The notes under the pieces were generated by a model. It was not told where the DNA came from, did not search any database, and was given only the letters and a program-made list of their open reading frames with translations. From Gnetum montanum (taxonomy: Eukaryota > Streptophyta > Gnetopsida > Gnetales > Gnetaceae), in NCBI GenBank assembly GCA_015680685.1, contig MNCI01033649.1:114430-178429 (forward strand): a stretch of DNA of 64,000 nucleotides, in the 5' to 3' direction. Numbering within the stretch: position 1 is the stretch's first letter; every line of letters starts with the position of its first letter. Of this stretch, positions 33,871 to 43,886 are shown in pieces. The translations under genes were made by a program, and so were the position numbers.

Positions 33871-35500
33871 TGGCTTATAGACCTAGAATCTAGTCCTATG
33901 AAGAAGCTACATGACTATTCTTTCATGTTAGTAGCAAGGGACCTAGAAAAGCTAGTTACAACGTTTCTTTACCACATCAACTTCCTCATAGAATAAGTTC
34001 AAAGAGTGTGGATAAGGTTCTTCAAAGAAGCTCCAAAACATTCCATGAGGAAGCCCAAAAAATGCTCTATCATGTCAATGGTTTCTAAAACCAAGGTTTG
34101 CTTTACAAGTAGGTTCAAAAATGATTCTACAAGCTAATGTTAGCATCAAGATTATGAGATGCCAAAAGCTACAAGTAAAGTGTAGAACTAAAATAGAGCT
34201 AAAGGAAGCATGAAGCTATCATTAAAGCTCAAAGCAGTGACTCTAGAAAAATAAGCCCTACCCATGTAGATGTACAAAAAGAAGCAAGACTTGTTTGTCT
34301 GACAGTAAACCATTATTCCTACACAAAAAAATTTATTAAATTTATTAGCTAAACTAGTTGTGGAAGCAATAAGCACTAAAAAGATCTTAAAATGCTCAAT
34401 GAATATAAATCAAATACAATGAATTAGGCTATTAAGGTTCTCTAAATTGATACAATTACTAGTTAAGGAGCTTCAAATTCAAAGAATGAGGAGGCTTTAT
34501 TAACATAACATGAGGTAACTACAACTTTTAGTTTATGTAATGGTTGTAATTGCCAAAGGCTACTATCTAAAGCCCAAAGTAGATTTGTTAAAATAGAAAG
34601 GTCAAGCTAAAAAAATCTAGGAGCAATCAACTCCAATATAATGATGTTGTAAAGTTAAAATTCAATTTAGCTCATTTACTTCTATTATATGAGTTATTTT
34701 TCTAATTTCCTTTGCTTTATCATAGTTTCATAGCTAGTGGTTAAGATAGTATTATGTTTGGCATATCATTCTTGGAATTGTTGAAATCACTTAAATCCCT
34801 AAGGATTTAAGAATTTTTGTTATTGTTGAATGATTTGAAATAGCTTTAGTTTTTACAATGTTTGCTCATGTCAATAATAGCTCATCTAAAATTGCTTTTT
34901 TAAGCCAAGGGTTTAGCAATTTTTTGTATTATTGACTCATTTAATATAGCCTTAATTTTCAAAGTGTTTACTCATGTCAATTGAAGCTCATTTCAATGTT
35001 TAAGATTTTATGCAATTCTACTATTATAGTTTCCAAAATCCATCAAATCTTGCTTTATTTCCTTTGTTTCTCATGGAACTCTCTCTCTCTAAGGAAAATT
35101 GATAATAGATTTTGTTGAATTACACTTAAGAATTAGATAAAAATCTAGATTGCACAAGTATCATATAATCTAGACTACATAGAATAAGTAGCTTTGATAT
35201 AGTAGGAAATTTTGTTCACTTACAAAATAGAGTAAAAATGGCTAAATTATTTTATAAAAGTAGATTTATCTATTTAACTCTCAAAGTATAACATTATGAA
35301 ATTTAGAGCTTATGTTAACCTAAAACACATAGTTTCTCTACAACTACTAACTTTATTTGGAAATATCAAAGCCTTATTGTTTCCAGAGACTAGCAAACAC
35401 CTAAACTCAATTTTGAAGGAACATCTCATCCTTGTAATTTTCATCATGAGGAGGAGATCAATGTTGGTGTTAAATAGGCTTTTTCTCATCATTAGTTTCT
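33871..35500. other. Right part of insert H, non-coding
   Basis: AT-rich, with no supported gene. A directly repeated phrase (ATAGC...TTTTTACAATGTTTGCTCATGTCAAT near 34845, and GTGTTTACTCATGTCAATTGAAGCTCA near 34960) shows an internal ~120-bp duplication. The small frames at 35296-35505 on both strands are complementary shadows. Its right border meets RNase H of B near 35510. Confidence 0.5.
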
Positions 35501-35509
35501 TGTGACTAA

Positions 35510-35900
35510 GAAAAGATTAGAGAAATAGTGGTGGTCAAAATAGTCACCAACAAGTACATTGAAATTCATCACATGTTTCCTGGATAATGCATCAACCACT
35601 ACATTGGTTTTCTACTTTTGTGATTCAATACAAATAAAACTCCTGTAAATGTGCAACTCACTTCATGTGCTTTATACTCAACTTCTTTTCATAATTTATA
35701 AATTGTAGTGCTTTGTGATCTGTCATCAAGGTGAAATCCTTGGACAATAATTAATGTCTTCAAAGCTTGATTACTTGAAGAATAGTATACAACTTCTTCT
35801 CCTATATGCTATATTTTTTCCTTAACTCAATCAAATTTTCAAAAAAAAAATAAATAAGAAAAAAGAAACATGCCTACCTTCTTGTAAAAGTACCCCACCA
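35510..35900 (-). pseudogene. RNase H of element B, copy 1
   Basis: The minus strand reads KKLYTILQVIK, then LLSKDFTLMTDHKALQFI, then NVVVDALSRKHV near 35590. These match the Ty3/gypsy RNase H pattern ELYAIV.ALK.W..YLL...F.L.TDH.AL and its end NVVADALSR. The TDH aspartate and the DALSR aspartate remain. Stops and frame changes interrupt. Copy 2 has lost the DALSR segment through a 24-bp deletion. Confidence 0.78.
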
Positions 35901-36880
35901 ATGGCAAGTCAACTTACATCCACCTCCACTTGAAAAAGCTTTTGAAAATATGGAATATTAAGCGCTAGTTTAATGGTAATCTTTGTCATAAACAAGAAAA
36001 AGCTCCATTGGGTTTCATTATCCCACCTAAAATCTTTATTTTTCTTTAAAAAAGCAAACATAGGCTAGGAGATACCATTAAAGTTTTTGATGAACTTTTT
36101 ATGGAAACCTACTAAACCAAGAAATGATCTTACCTCCCAAAAATTCTTAGGAGTTGGCCAATTACTAATAGCCTTCACCTTAGTACCTTTCATATGAATC
36201 TCATTTTTAGGAAGCACATGCCCAAAATATATGATTTTTCACTTGAAGCAATGACTTTTCTTCACATTGATCACTAGTTGTACCTTCTTCAATGTAAGAC
36301 ACATCATCCTCAAGTGACCAAGTGCTCTTGCTTGTTAGAGTTATACAAAAAAATTTCAAAAAATAAAAATATGGCACTTACCTCTTAAGTATTTTAATAG
36401 ATCATATATCAACCTCATGAATGTAGTAGGTGATTCATGAGCCTAAATGGCATCACCAACCACTCAAACAATCTATCTAATGCCTTAAAATCCATCTTCC
36501 ACTCATCACCGAGCCTGATTTTAATTTGATGATCACCACTTTTTAAATCAACTTTGCTAAAGATTTTAGCATTGGTAAGAACATCAAGGATATCATCCAT
36601 CCTCGGAATAGGAAACCTATACCTTATTTTTGTCTTATTCAATATCCTAGAATCAATGCACATCTTCCATTTATCATTTTCTTTCTTTGGCACTAGCAGA
36701 ACTGGAAGTACATAGGGTAAAATGGATTTTCACATGAAGCCATTTTGAAGTAACTACTCTACTTGCCTTTGCAATGTAGCTCTCTAATTTCATGCCATTT
36801 TGTAAGCTCCCTTGTTTAAAATGGTAGCATTAGGAATGAAATCAATCTAGTGCTATACATTCCTCATCAATGATAGTTCA
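35901..36880 (-). pseudogene. Reverse transcriptase of element B, copy 1
   Basis: From about 36870: [58 protein letters not shown] and [18 protein letters not shown] (open frame 36693-36415). Downstream come NWPTPKNFWEVRSFLGLVGF and GGVLLQEG. In family terms these are the fingers/palm motifs of Ty3 RT. The first palm aspartate (KVDLKSG) remains, but the YFDD box is gone: the corresponding residues read IFIF-stop-N. The enzyme is dead. Confidence 0.85.
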
Positions 36881-37080
36881 TCCAATTCTCCCTTAAACAC
36901 CTTGGAAAATTTCTCCTTCAAGCCTAGCACACTTGTAGAAAGTTTAACCTACACATCATCATGATTAGTAGTAACTCTTATCATAACAAAAAAACCAAAA
37001 ATGATTTTATTAGGTTCCTTAATATATTCCTTCTCTCCTAGAAGGATTACAGAAGCAATAAGTAAGATTTACTAGCTAAC

Positions 37081-37602
37081 TTGTTTCGCCATCATAGAAC
37101 TCAAATCATGGATTCCATTAGGTTTAACTACACCTAATACATTTCTTCCTCCATCAAACTAAGCACCATTGTCAAAATTCCAAGGTCTATCAAGAATTAC
37201 ATTAGCACAATCTATTGGAAGCACATCACACTTCACAATATCATAAAAACTTTCAATTTTAAATCTTAAAGGACATTGTTCCCTTACCTCTTGAGAAAAA
37301 TCTTTAGAGAACCAATGCATTTTATAAGTTCTAAGATGAGGATTAGTTAATAACCCTAATGTAGTAACTACCCTAAAATAAATAACATTTTCTTGGGCTT
37401 CCTCATTAATTAAGACATGAATCCATTTTCTACTAAGAAAACATCTAGCACAAATCCAAAATAATAATGTCCTATTAGGCTGATCTCCTGTATTTACATG
37501 CCCCATGAATGCACATGAATTTAATTTAGAAACATCCTTAATTTTTGGAGTATTAGGATTACATCTCTCAAGAACATAGCATAATGACTCTTCTGCCTTC
37601 AT
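37081..37602 (-). pseudogene. Protease region of element B, copy 1 (active site lost)
   Basis: The open frame 37602-37159 reads HVLINEEAQENVI, then VVTTLGLLTNPHLRTYKMHW, VREQCPLRFKIESFYDIVKC and DVLPIDCANVILDRPWNFDN. This follows the gypsy protease pattern, where VLVDSGS.NN is followed by VVEKLGL...HP.PY.L.WL, then CDV.PM.A.HILLGRPWQ.D. The catalytic D-S-G is replaced by N-E-E and G by D before RPW. Further decayed sequence continues to about 37081 (FDEGRNV in copy 2). Inactive. Confidence 0.8.
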
Positions 37603-37728
37603 GGTTTACACATCGTTATCCTTGGCTACCTTGTGAAGCAAACATTCTCATTGCTTACGTACCCATTCTTCACACTCAAAGCACTAGATTTTTTATGAGT
37701 TACTACCTTGACCCTTGTCTCAATTAAC

Positions 37729-38230
37729 CTAGTCCTTCTTGGCTTTGTCCTTCTCATCACCTCTTTTAGTCTTCTTGTCTTGGTTGCCATCCTTATTTTT
37801 GGATTTGGAATTGAATCCCTTATTTATCCCCTTAGAATTTTGTTTGCTTCTATTTCCAAATCCACCTAATTTCTTGTCATCCTTGAGTGTCAAATCATAA
37901 GTCTCGTCAAGATTTTGTGGCTCATAAAAATACAACTACTAGTATACCATTTTGAGACCTCTGAAAAGATTGAAGTTTGTTCATACTCTTTTCAATTTAT
38001 CATGGCTTGATGCAATAGATTACAAAATTCAATGTAGAGTTCTTTGACATCTTTGTCACCTAGCCTTAGAAATTTTAACTTCATAATGGTTTCTTACCTC
38101 TGACAAGACCATTCAAATTTTCTCTTCAATTTGTATTTCATCATATTCTAATCTTTGATAGGTTAACTATCTTGTCTTTCATAACCATGGGATTGCTTTA
38201 TGAACCTTTTGAATTTGGTATGTCTAAACA
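37729..38230 (-). pseudogene. gag relic of element B, copy 1
   Basis: The open tail (37935-37729) reads LDETYDLTLKDDKKLGGFGN followed by a lysine/asparagine-rich stretch. Upstream fragments (RLEYDEIQIEEKI, LKRV..FNLFRGLK) fit the end of a chromovirus gag, where F.RGLK.....V is followed by T..EA...AL.VD. No zinc knuckle is visible in the remaining part. E1 begins just upstream, so the gag start is missing or displaced. Confidence 0.5.
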
Positions 38231-38271
38231 TTAAGAAAAATGGAAGATAAGTTTGTTTGCATGTCTATGAC

Positions 38272-39288
38272 TGTTGTGCTTAAAGGACAAGAACCTTGAT
38301 TGAGCAAGGCTATGGGCAAGGAAGGAAGGATTCATTGTGCAAAGAAATATGAAGAAAGATATCTCTAAGAGACAATATATGTCTTGGCAAAATTGAAGTA
38401 TTTTTAGGCAAAGACATCTTTGAAACATAGTAGATGTCTTTCCTTAGATAAAGACATATCTCACAAGGAAAAAACATCTTTATAGAATGTAGATCAATTT
38501 TAGAAAGATGTCTTTCATAAGACAAAGATGTTTTCTAGAATGGATATTTTTAAAAAATGTCTTTCACTAAATAAAGATGTCTTCACAGAATGGAAGAAAA
38601 TCTCAAAGAGATGTCTTAGGCATAAGAAAGATGTTTTCCATAACTATTAGTGATCATTGGCTAGCTATTTAACAAGTTCCAAGATGGATTTAGAAACATG
38701 GTAGTTATAAGAAGACTTGATGTGCATTGGGAAAAGTATAAGCCTTGTAGTATTCATTATACAATCGTTTTTAATCATTGAATTCTTTGTTACTTTTCAT
38801 TGTATTATAATTTTGGCATTGTAAAGTGTGTTATACCTAACTATACAAGGATTAACAAGTTGAGTTGCAATTATCCCTTGTAATTTTTATTCTTTTTTCC
38901 CTATGGAGTTGATGTGCTTGAGCTTGTCAAGATCCTATGGGATTGAGTTGTTGGTGCTATCGTACAACACTCTGGTGTAGAGCTCAAGATTGTAAAAGTT
39001 GTGAAACCCTTGAAACCACATTTCCAAGCTTGATGGAACCTTGAAGGGTTGACTAATTGGTGTTGTAATGCAACACTTTGAAATAGGGCTTGAAGACTGT
39101 ATAGGATATGTATCCTTCAACCACATTTGGGAGCAACAAAGTTTAAAGGTGTGCTTGCAATCTATCATCCAAGTGTAGACTACCTAAGTTGGGGAACCAT
39201 GTTAAAATTAGTGTGTGTATGCTTTGTATATTTAATTTTTAATTTGGCAACTTATTCATTTCCCCTTTCTAAGTTCAACAATCCAACA
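38272..39288 (+). repeat. 5' LTR of E1
   Basis: It starts TGTTGTGCTTAAAGG and ends CAATCCAACA, one base before the primer-binding site. Its later part shares ordered phrases with the D LTR: GAGTTGATGTGCTTGAGCTTG, ACAACACTCTGGTGTAGAGC, CCAAGTGTAGACTACC. An AGATGTCT/AGACATCT cluster occupies about 38355-38635. Confidence 0.7.
38355..38635 (+). repeat. AGACATCT/AGATGTCT cluster in the E1 LTR
   Basis: Words such as AAAGACATCTT, TAGATGTCTTTC, AAGACATATC, AAGATGTCTTTCAT, AAAGATGTCTTC and GAGATGTCTTAGG occur about every 20-40 bp in both orientations. The motif core is the same as in D although the surrounding sequence differs. Confidence 0.65.
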
Positions 39289-39289
39289 G

Positions 39290-39300
39290 TGGTATTGGAG
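39290..39300 (+). other. Mutated tRNA-iMet primer-binding site of E1
   Basis: TGGTATTGGAG follows the LTR; the canonical site is TGGTATCAGAG, so two bases differ. It aligns with the PBS of D in identical context (CTCAAG or CAACAG before it, CACTCTTT after it). Confidence 0.65.
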
Positions 39301-39341
39301 CCTGGCACTCTTTGTTTCACCATCAACTTCAAGAGTGAACA

Positions 39342-41211
39342 ATGAAGGGGAAATCTTACTCAAAGCCACCCATGTTCAATGAATTCAACTTCACCTACTA
39401 GAAATCTTGGATGCAAGGATTCTTCAAGTCTATGGAGTTCGAAGTATGAAAGTAAATCTTGGAAGACTACACTACATCTATCAATGGCACCACTAGAATC
39501 ATCAAGCCTCACAACAAATAGTCTCAAGAAGAAAAGGATAAGTTCATGTTTGATTCAAAATTGAAAAATTATTTATATTGTGCATTGGATAAATTTGAAT
39601 TTAGTAGGGTAGTAGGATGTAAAATAGCCAAGGAATTCTAACAAATTTTAGACACTACTTATGAAGGCATCTCTATTATTAAGAAAATCAAAATTGTTAG
39701 TTTTACAAAGTGAATATGATAAACTCAAAATGAGAGAGGGTGAGAAAATTGAGGATTATTTTTCTAGAGCTAATGATCTTATTATAGTAATTAGAGGGAA
39801 AGAAAAGGATCTACCCAAAAGTGATGTAATTATCAAAATGATTAGAACTTTACAATTAAATTTTAGACCAAAGGTTATAGCCATGGGGGAAATCAAAGAT
39901 TTCTCAACTCTAGAATTTGAGGAACTTCAAAGTGCTCTCATCAACTATGAAATGAATCTCATATGTGAAGGTGCTATTCAAGAAAGACCTATTGCCTTGA
40001 AGGCTACCTTAAAGGAGAAAGAGCTCAATGATAATTATAAGGGAAATGAAGATGAGATTGCCTTTCTCACAAGAAAGCTACAAAAACTAATCAATAGAAG
40101 GAAGAAAGGAACACATTAGCAAATATTCAATTAGTCCAAAAGTAGGGAAAGATGTAAAAAAATTTTAAATTCCAATTTAGATTTCTCTTTTGTAGCATGT
40201 CAGATGTGTGGTGGTATAGGCCATATGGCTCTTGAATGTCCTATTAGTTTTAGGATGCAATACAAGAACAAATCCACTAAAGAAGTTAAGAAAACCAACT
40301 TCTCTACAAGTTGAGATGATGAGGAGTAGAGTGAAGAAGAAGTAGAGGAAGATGCTGGAAATTCTCATCTCATCTACATGGCCCTTATTGATGGTAATTA
40401 TGAACTTAATGATGATGAGAGGTTTGATTTATTATGTAAAGAAATTTTAAATTTTTAAAATCTTTGCAGTAATTTAAATAAACAAGTCAAATCTAAAGAT
40501 TAGGAAATATCCTCATTAAACTTAACTATTTCTTAACAAGCAATTCTCAGACCTCAATGCTGAGAATGAAGCACTAACTAGATCAGGTGAGTAGATGAAA
40601 GAAGAACCTGCTAATGTTAAGATGGTGAATGAAAGACTGGCTAAAAGGAAAGAGTGTCTTTGAATGGTTCTTGAACAAGGAAGAAGTCCTCAAGACAATA
40701 GTGGACTTGGATGCTTCCACCAAGAAGTGGAACCTTCATCCCATCTAAAGGTACCTCCAAGGAACAAGAACTCTACATCAAGGAAATATCCTATCCAACA
40801 TAAAGCTCCTCAAAGATTTGGTCCTTCTAGTCAATTCTTCAATAGGAGAATTATATTTTATTATTGTAATAAGATTGGGCATAAATAATGGGAGTGCAAT
40901 CTAAAGGTTTATCATATGAGTACATGGGCATATGACAAGACTTGATTTTATCAAAGTGCATCAAGAAAGGGTTTTATGCAAGATCATAGAGAAGATTGGA
41001 AGTCAACTTAAAGGACTAATGCTATCAAAAAGAAATGGAGAATTAAATAGGAACCCGAACATCAGGATACTTCCACTAAAAAATTTATAAGAAGAAGTCA
41101 TGCATTGGACATTGTGAAAGTTTAGTTTAAAGAAGATTCCTTAGAAGAGGAAACACATTCTTTATCTCTTTAAACTTCATCACCTTTTGACAATGTGATG
41201 GGTAGGTAGAG
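39342..41211 (+). pseudogene. gag of E1 (copia-type, two zinc knuckles), broken
   Basis: ATG at 39342 in the same context as D. The reading passes PPMFNEFNFTY, LYCALDKFEFSRV, then an open 152-codon stretch (39661-40119) with SEYDKLKMREGEKIEDYFSR and FEELQSALINYEMNLICEG. A perfect CCHC knuckle CQMCGGIGHMALEC lies at 40198-40239. The second knuckle near 40858 has its first Cys changed to Phe and a stop after GHK. An acidic linker with coiled-coil-like repeats separates them. Two conserved Trp codons are stops. It would form the particle; it is dead here. Confidence 0.8.
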
Positions 41212-41520
41212 GTAAGTTTTTCTTTTTGTTTTCAAGGATTCATTAAGATTATAAACCAATGATAGCCTTTCAAAACCTCATCTTGATTTTTAATGAAAGA
41301 CATCTTTCAAAAGTAAAAGACGTATATGCAAAGGCATCTTTGAAATAAGAAAGACATCTCTCTAATTTTTTAATTATTGTAGGAAGGACATCTTTAGTAA
41401 ATGAAAGATGTCTAATATATTTTTAACATGAGAAAAAGACATCTCTTTTTTCATTCAAAGCCCTCATTTTCTTATGGCTATTAAAGACAAAACCTCCATT
41501 TTTTTCATATTCCTTCACAG
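41212..41520 (+). other. Candidate intron of E1 with AGACATCT array
   Basis: Donor GAG|GTAAGT at 41212 and acceptor TTTTTTTCATATTCCTTCACAG ending at 41520, a textbook pyrimidine tract, 13 bases before the ATG of ORF2. Inside, at 41288-41450, are GAAAGACATCTTTC, AAGGCATCTTTG, AAGACATCTCTC, AGGACATCTTTAG, AAAGATGTCTAA and AAGACATCTCTT. Donor position and motif content are shared with D and E2. Confidence 0.55.
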
Positions 41521-41533
41521 AGACTGCACAAAG

Positions 41534-42088
41534 ATGACGAGGGCTCCATCATTCATAGCAATTTTGGAAAAGATTTCCTACAAGAAGATTGGTACATCTA
41601 GAAATCGACCCAAAAAACATGCAAGAGGATGTTCTGGTAGTGTGCTACTTTCATACATGTCCTAATTTCATACTATAGGTGCTCAACATAGGTTTGAAAC
41701 TACAACAATTAATACCATTGTTTTTGAGCAATCTCTTAATTTTTAACTTCATAGACAATAAGATCTATTGGATTATTTCAAGCTTCTAAACTAGACAATA
41801 GTCATTTCTATGAATTTTCTTGTCCCTGAACTGCTTATTAGAGAATTATATTATGATATTGTTATTTCTGATGTTTTTGTTGGGGCATTCACATGCACTA
41901 TTGATGGAATTATTGTTGAACTCTCTTCTCAAATTGCCAATGCAGTTCAAGGTATTTCTAGTTCTAATGTAATTTGGGTTACCATTTATTTTATGCATGA
42001 TATCTACACCAATGGTATAATGCCTATATCCCATGATGAATTTTGTAATGTTTTATTTTGGAGAGATATGACATTTGCTAGGGGATGA
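41534..42088 (+). pseudogene. ORF2 of E1 (conserved, plant transposon-protein-like), truncated
   Basis: MTRAPSFIAILEKISYKKIG at 41534 starts the frame. One frame continues with four stops to MNFLVPELLIRELYYDIVIS, then FVGAFTCTIDGIIVELSS, then DIYTNGIMPISHDEFCNVLF, ending near 42088. Against D the protein is more similar than the surrounding DNA, with the same order of motifs, which suggests past selection on this protein in the active family. The C-terminal half seen in D is missing. Role unknown; its place after a splice acceptor suggests a separately expressed accessory product. Confidence 0.55.
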
Positions 42089-42089
42089 A

Positions 42090-42789
42090 GTATCTTCAGT
42101 TGGCTATGCTGATGGGATGCCATCAATGCAATTTTGTTGATAGGATCCTATCAACATAGGGTTAGAAATTTAGTTGCTAGCAAAATTCTTCTAGTTTGTT
42201 TCCGTAAGAGATAGAATAATTTTCTAAGTACTTGTAGTAAGAGTCAAGGAGTGTACAGATCTTTATTCAAGGACTATTGTACTTAGCACTGCAGTGTGTG
42301 CAGTAATAAAGATAAGCTTTTTGATAAACATTACAACACTTGGACTAGCTTAATGATTTATTTATGCATTTATTGTTTCCATTTATTAAGTAATTAATTA
42401 AGCTAGAATAATTAAGACTTTAAGTGATTAATTAATTAAGCTAAATAGACTAGCAAACATAACTATGACCACTTCGAACATATGTATAACAGTCAATTAT
42501 TTTGTCCAAGTCTTGTATCAGTGATATAGATAATAATTTGTTTTTTCTATAATGCACTACTTCTAGTGTTTATTTGTTAATGAATTAAACTTTATGTTGA
42601 GATGAAAAGTTGTATTGATATATTTCTTAATTATATTCAATTAGTGTATTTAGGTGGTACATCTTAGCATACCCATTGGCTTTGTTGTCTAATCCATTGT
42701 TATATTTAACTACTTTTGTTGGTCATGTGTTTTTTTTATGTTTTATTTTTTGAAATGTTTAACATGTTATTTAATAGATGGAGTATCAT
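42090..42789 (+). repeat. LTR-like sequence F truncating E1
   Basis: Starts abruptly after ORF2 of E1. Two inverted repeats come first: TGATGG..CCATCA near 42109, then the 22-nt palindrome at 42135-42156. AATAAA-rich sequence near 42306 and TTCAAGGACTATTGTACTT before it look like an R/U5 region. No PBS or coding trace, so its identity as an LTR is tentative. Matched at 63246-63750. Confidence 0.35.
42135..42156. repeat. Perfect 22-nt palindrome
   Basis: Arms TGTTGATAGGA and TCCTATCAACA meet with no spacer. In copy 2 (63296-63317) the arms are TGTTGACAGGA and TCTTGTCAACA, with mismatches. TGTTGA is a common copia LTR start, so this may be the F terminus. Confidence 0.8.
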
Positions 42790-43129
42790 CTATTGTATTA
42801 GTCATCATCCTATTCAGCAAGTCTCGGCTATACTGAACAAATAGCATCAGCATTCAATATTCCTTTAAACTGGCATATCTTTGCCATTTCCCAAACCAAA
42901 TCTGGGTCATCTCTGATACCATCTCCAATAATGCGACGACGTGATTATGCTTTGTCCACGACGGCACTTAGGATGATACTACGATTACGTAGTACGCGAG
43001 GAGATCACGCAGAGAGATTCATCCTACACTCGTTGGAGGATTTCAGCGCTCAAACATTTTAGAGCAGTTGACACGAGACAAGATAGGGTTCAACTATTGT
43101 ATTAGTCATCATCCTATTAAGCAAGTCTC
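42790..43129 (-). other. ~270-bp insert between 36-bp direct repeats, carrying a reversed iMet primer site
   Basis: The phrase CTATTGTATTAGTCATCATC and what follows repeats at 42790-42825 and 43094-43129 with one mismatch. Between them, the minus strand reads ATGGTATCAGAG at about 42922-42933, the iMet PBS, preceded by a CpG-retaining block (42930-43060). That is the layout of an LTR end plus PBS, so it looks like a small retroelement fragment captured together with a duplication of flanking sequence. Confidence 0.5.
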
Positions 43130-43225
43130 AAGAAGGTTGGTAGATGAGTGAAAACCTAACCTCTTTGACTACTTGTACCTAGGCTCAAACCTAGGTCTTA
43201 AAATTGGGAAACAAGCACTTTATCT

Positions 43226-43344
43226 ATTATTTAATTACATCATATTTAATACTTTGCTTAAGTAGATCCAATTATTACACTCTAATTATTTAATTACATC
43301 ATATTTAATACTTTGTTTAAGTAGATCCAATTATTACACTCTAA
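43226..43344. repeat. 59-bp tandem duplication (two units)
   Basis: ATTATTTAATTACATCATAT and its following sequence to CACTCTA recurs after exactly 59 bases with one difference (GCTTAAG versus GTTTAAG). A second small duplication, ACTTACTAAATTGTT twice, follows at about 43357-43386. Confidence 0.8.
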
Positions 43345-43604
43345 TAATATATATATACTTACTAAATTGTTACTTACTAAATTGTTCTAATTAGGATTAA
43401 CCTTGCACTTGCTGTTTAGAAACCATAAACCATATACCGTACCAAATAAACCATATGTAACAAAATTTAATGAAAATAGAATGGTCATCAAAATGCATCA
43501 AATCAATTGCAACTGAAACCTGAAGATTATGCAACCACAAATGCTGAATATGAAATGCATATATATAAAACACATCGTTTGGCTTCTTAGTCCTTCTTAG
43601 TCCA

Positions 43605-43766
43605 CGTTAGCACTATCGAAGGATATTTTATACAGCTGCGTCAATATGCTTTTCAGCCTAAAGGAAAAGTGGCCGTGGACAAAGTGGATTACAAACTGTC
43701 TCAAGTCATACTGGGAATGCTGTTCCACACATTGGCTCTGTGCCCGTTCCCCCCTGAAGTGCGTGT
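43605..43766 (+). pseudogene. Exon-like island, unrecognised
   Basis: The plus strand has an open frame of about 54 codons with no Met start: EGYFIQLRQYAFQPKGKVAV, then DKVDYKLSQVILGMLFHTLA, ending CPFPPEVR. It ends at GTGAGT, a consensus donor, and is preceded by pyrimidine-rich TTCTTAG and GTTAG acceptor-like sites near 43590-43612. Base composition is clearly less AT-rich than its surroundings. I do not recognise the protein. It could be a host-gene exon or a captured fragment. The minus-strand frame 43701-43904 is a shadow or alternative. Confidence 0.35.
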
Positions 43767-43886
43767 GAGTCTCTTCTTTCTTCTTAGATGGTAGCCGGAA
43801 ATTTTGGGAGAAACAAGTAGGTTAAAGAATAACATTATTGGCGCCATCCAACTCTTCCCACAAATCAGCCTTACTCCGCACAATAG

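Larger units (their letters stand above)
21960..38230 (-). mobile_element. Element B: chromovirus-like Ty3/gypsy relic, split by nested insertions
   Basis: Minus-strand remains occur in canonical Ty3/gypsy order: gag (38230-37729), protease (37602-37081), RT (36880-35901), RNase H (35900-35510), then after a long interruption integrase (24250-23518) and a post-integrase module (23307-22996). The interruption is insert H (about 24264-35500), which itself contains element A1. The gag tail and the GPY/F-like module point to a chromovirus of the Reina/Tekay type, by pattern only. Every domain has lost catalytic residues or its frame. The 5' LTR was not identified; E1 begins where it would be expected. 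Confidence 0.75.
38272..42090 (+). mobile_element. Element E1: truncated relative of element D
   Basis: A 5' LTR (38272-39288), a primer-binding site, a two-knuckle gag, a candidate intron and ORF2 follow in the same order as in D. ORF2 stops matching near 42088 and no 3' LTR is present; the sequence switches to unrelated LTR-like sequence F. The truncation is shared with E2, so it predates the duplication. It is inserted in or next to the gag of B. No pol domain is present. Confidence 0.8.
23566..43886 (+). repeat. Copy 1 of a ~20.3-kb direct tandem duplication
   Basis: Everything from 23566 to at least 42585 is repeated from 43887 to 63750 in the same orientation, apart from later insertions and deletions. 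Coordinate offsets are 20323 (24-25.7 kb), about 20587 (28-31.9 kb), 20168 (33-35.7 kb) and 21160 (38-39 kb). The unit includes part of B, insert H, element A1 and element E1. Because A1 and A2 share the AAGGT target site and the integrase deletion is shared, this is a duplication of an assembled locus and not independent insertions. Confidence 0.9.

Noticed and set aside
33808-33996. Open frame conserved in both array copies (also 53976-54164)
   Set aside because: It runs through repeat units and its conservation is explained by the recent duplication; no domain is visible.
35296-35505. Plus-strand frame and its complementary minus-strand frame, repeated in copy 2
   Set aside because: Mirror frames of the same low-complexity stretch; neither resembles RNase H or integrase, although it lies between them.
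43838-43860. TGGCGCCATCC as a primer-binding site
   Set aside because: The seven-base match is short, no LTR end precedes it on either strand, and the same bases fit the exon-like sequence.
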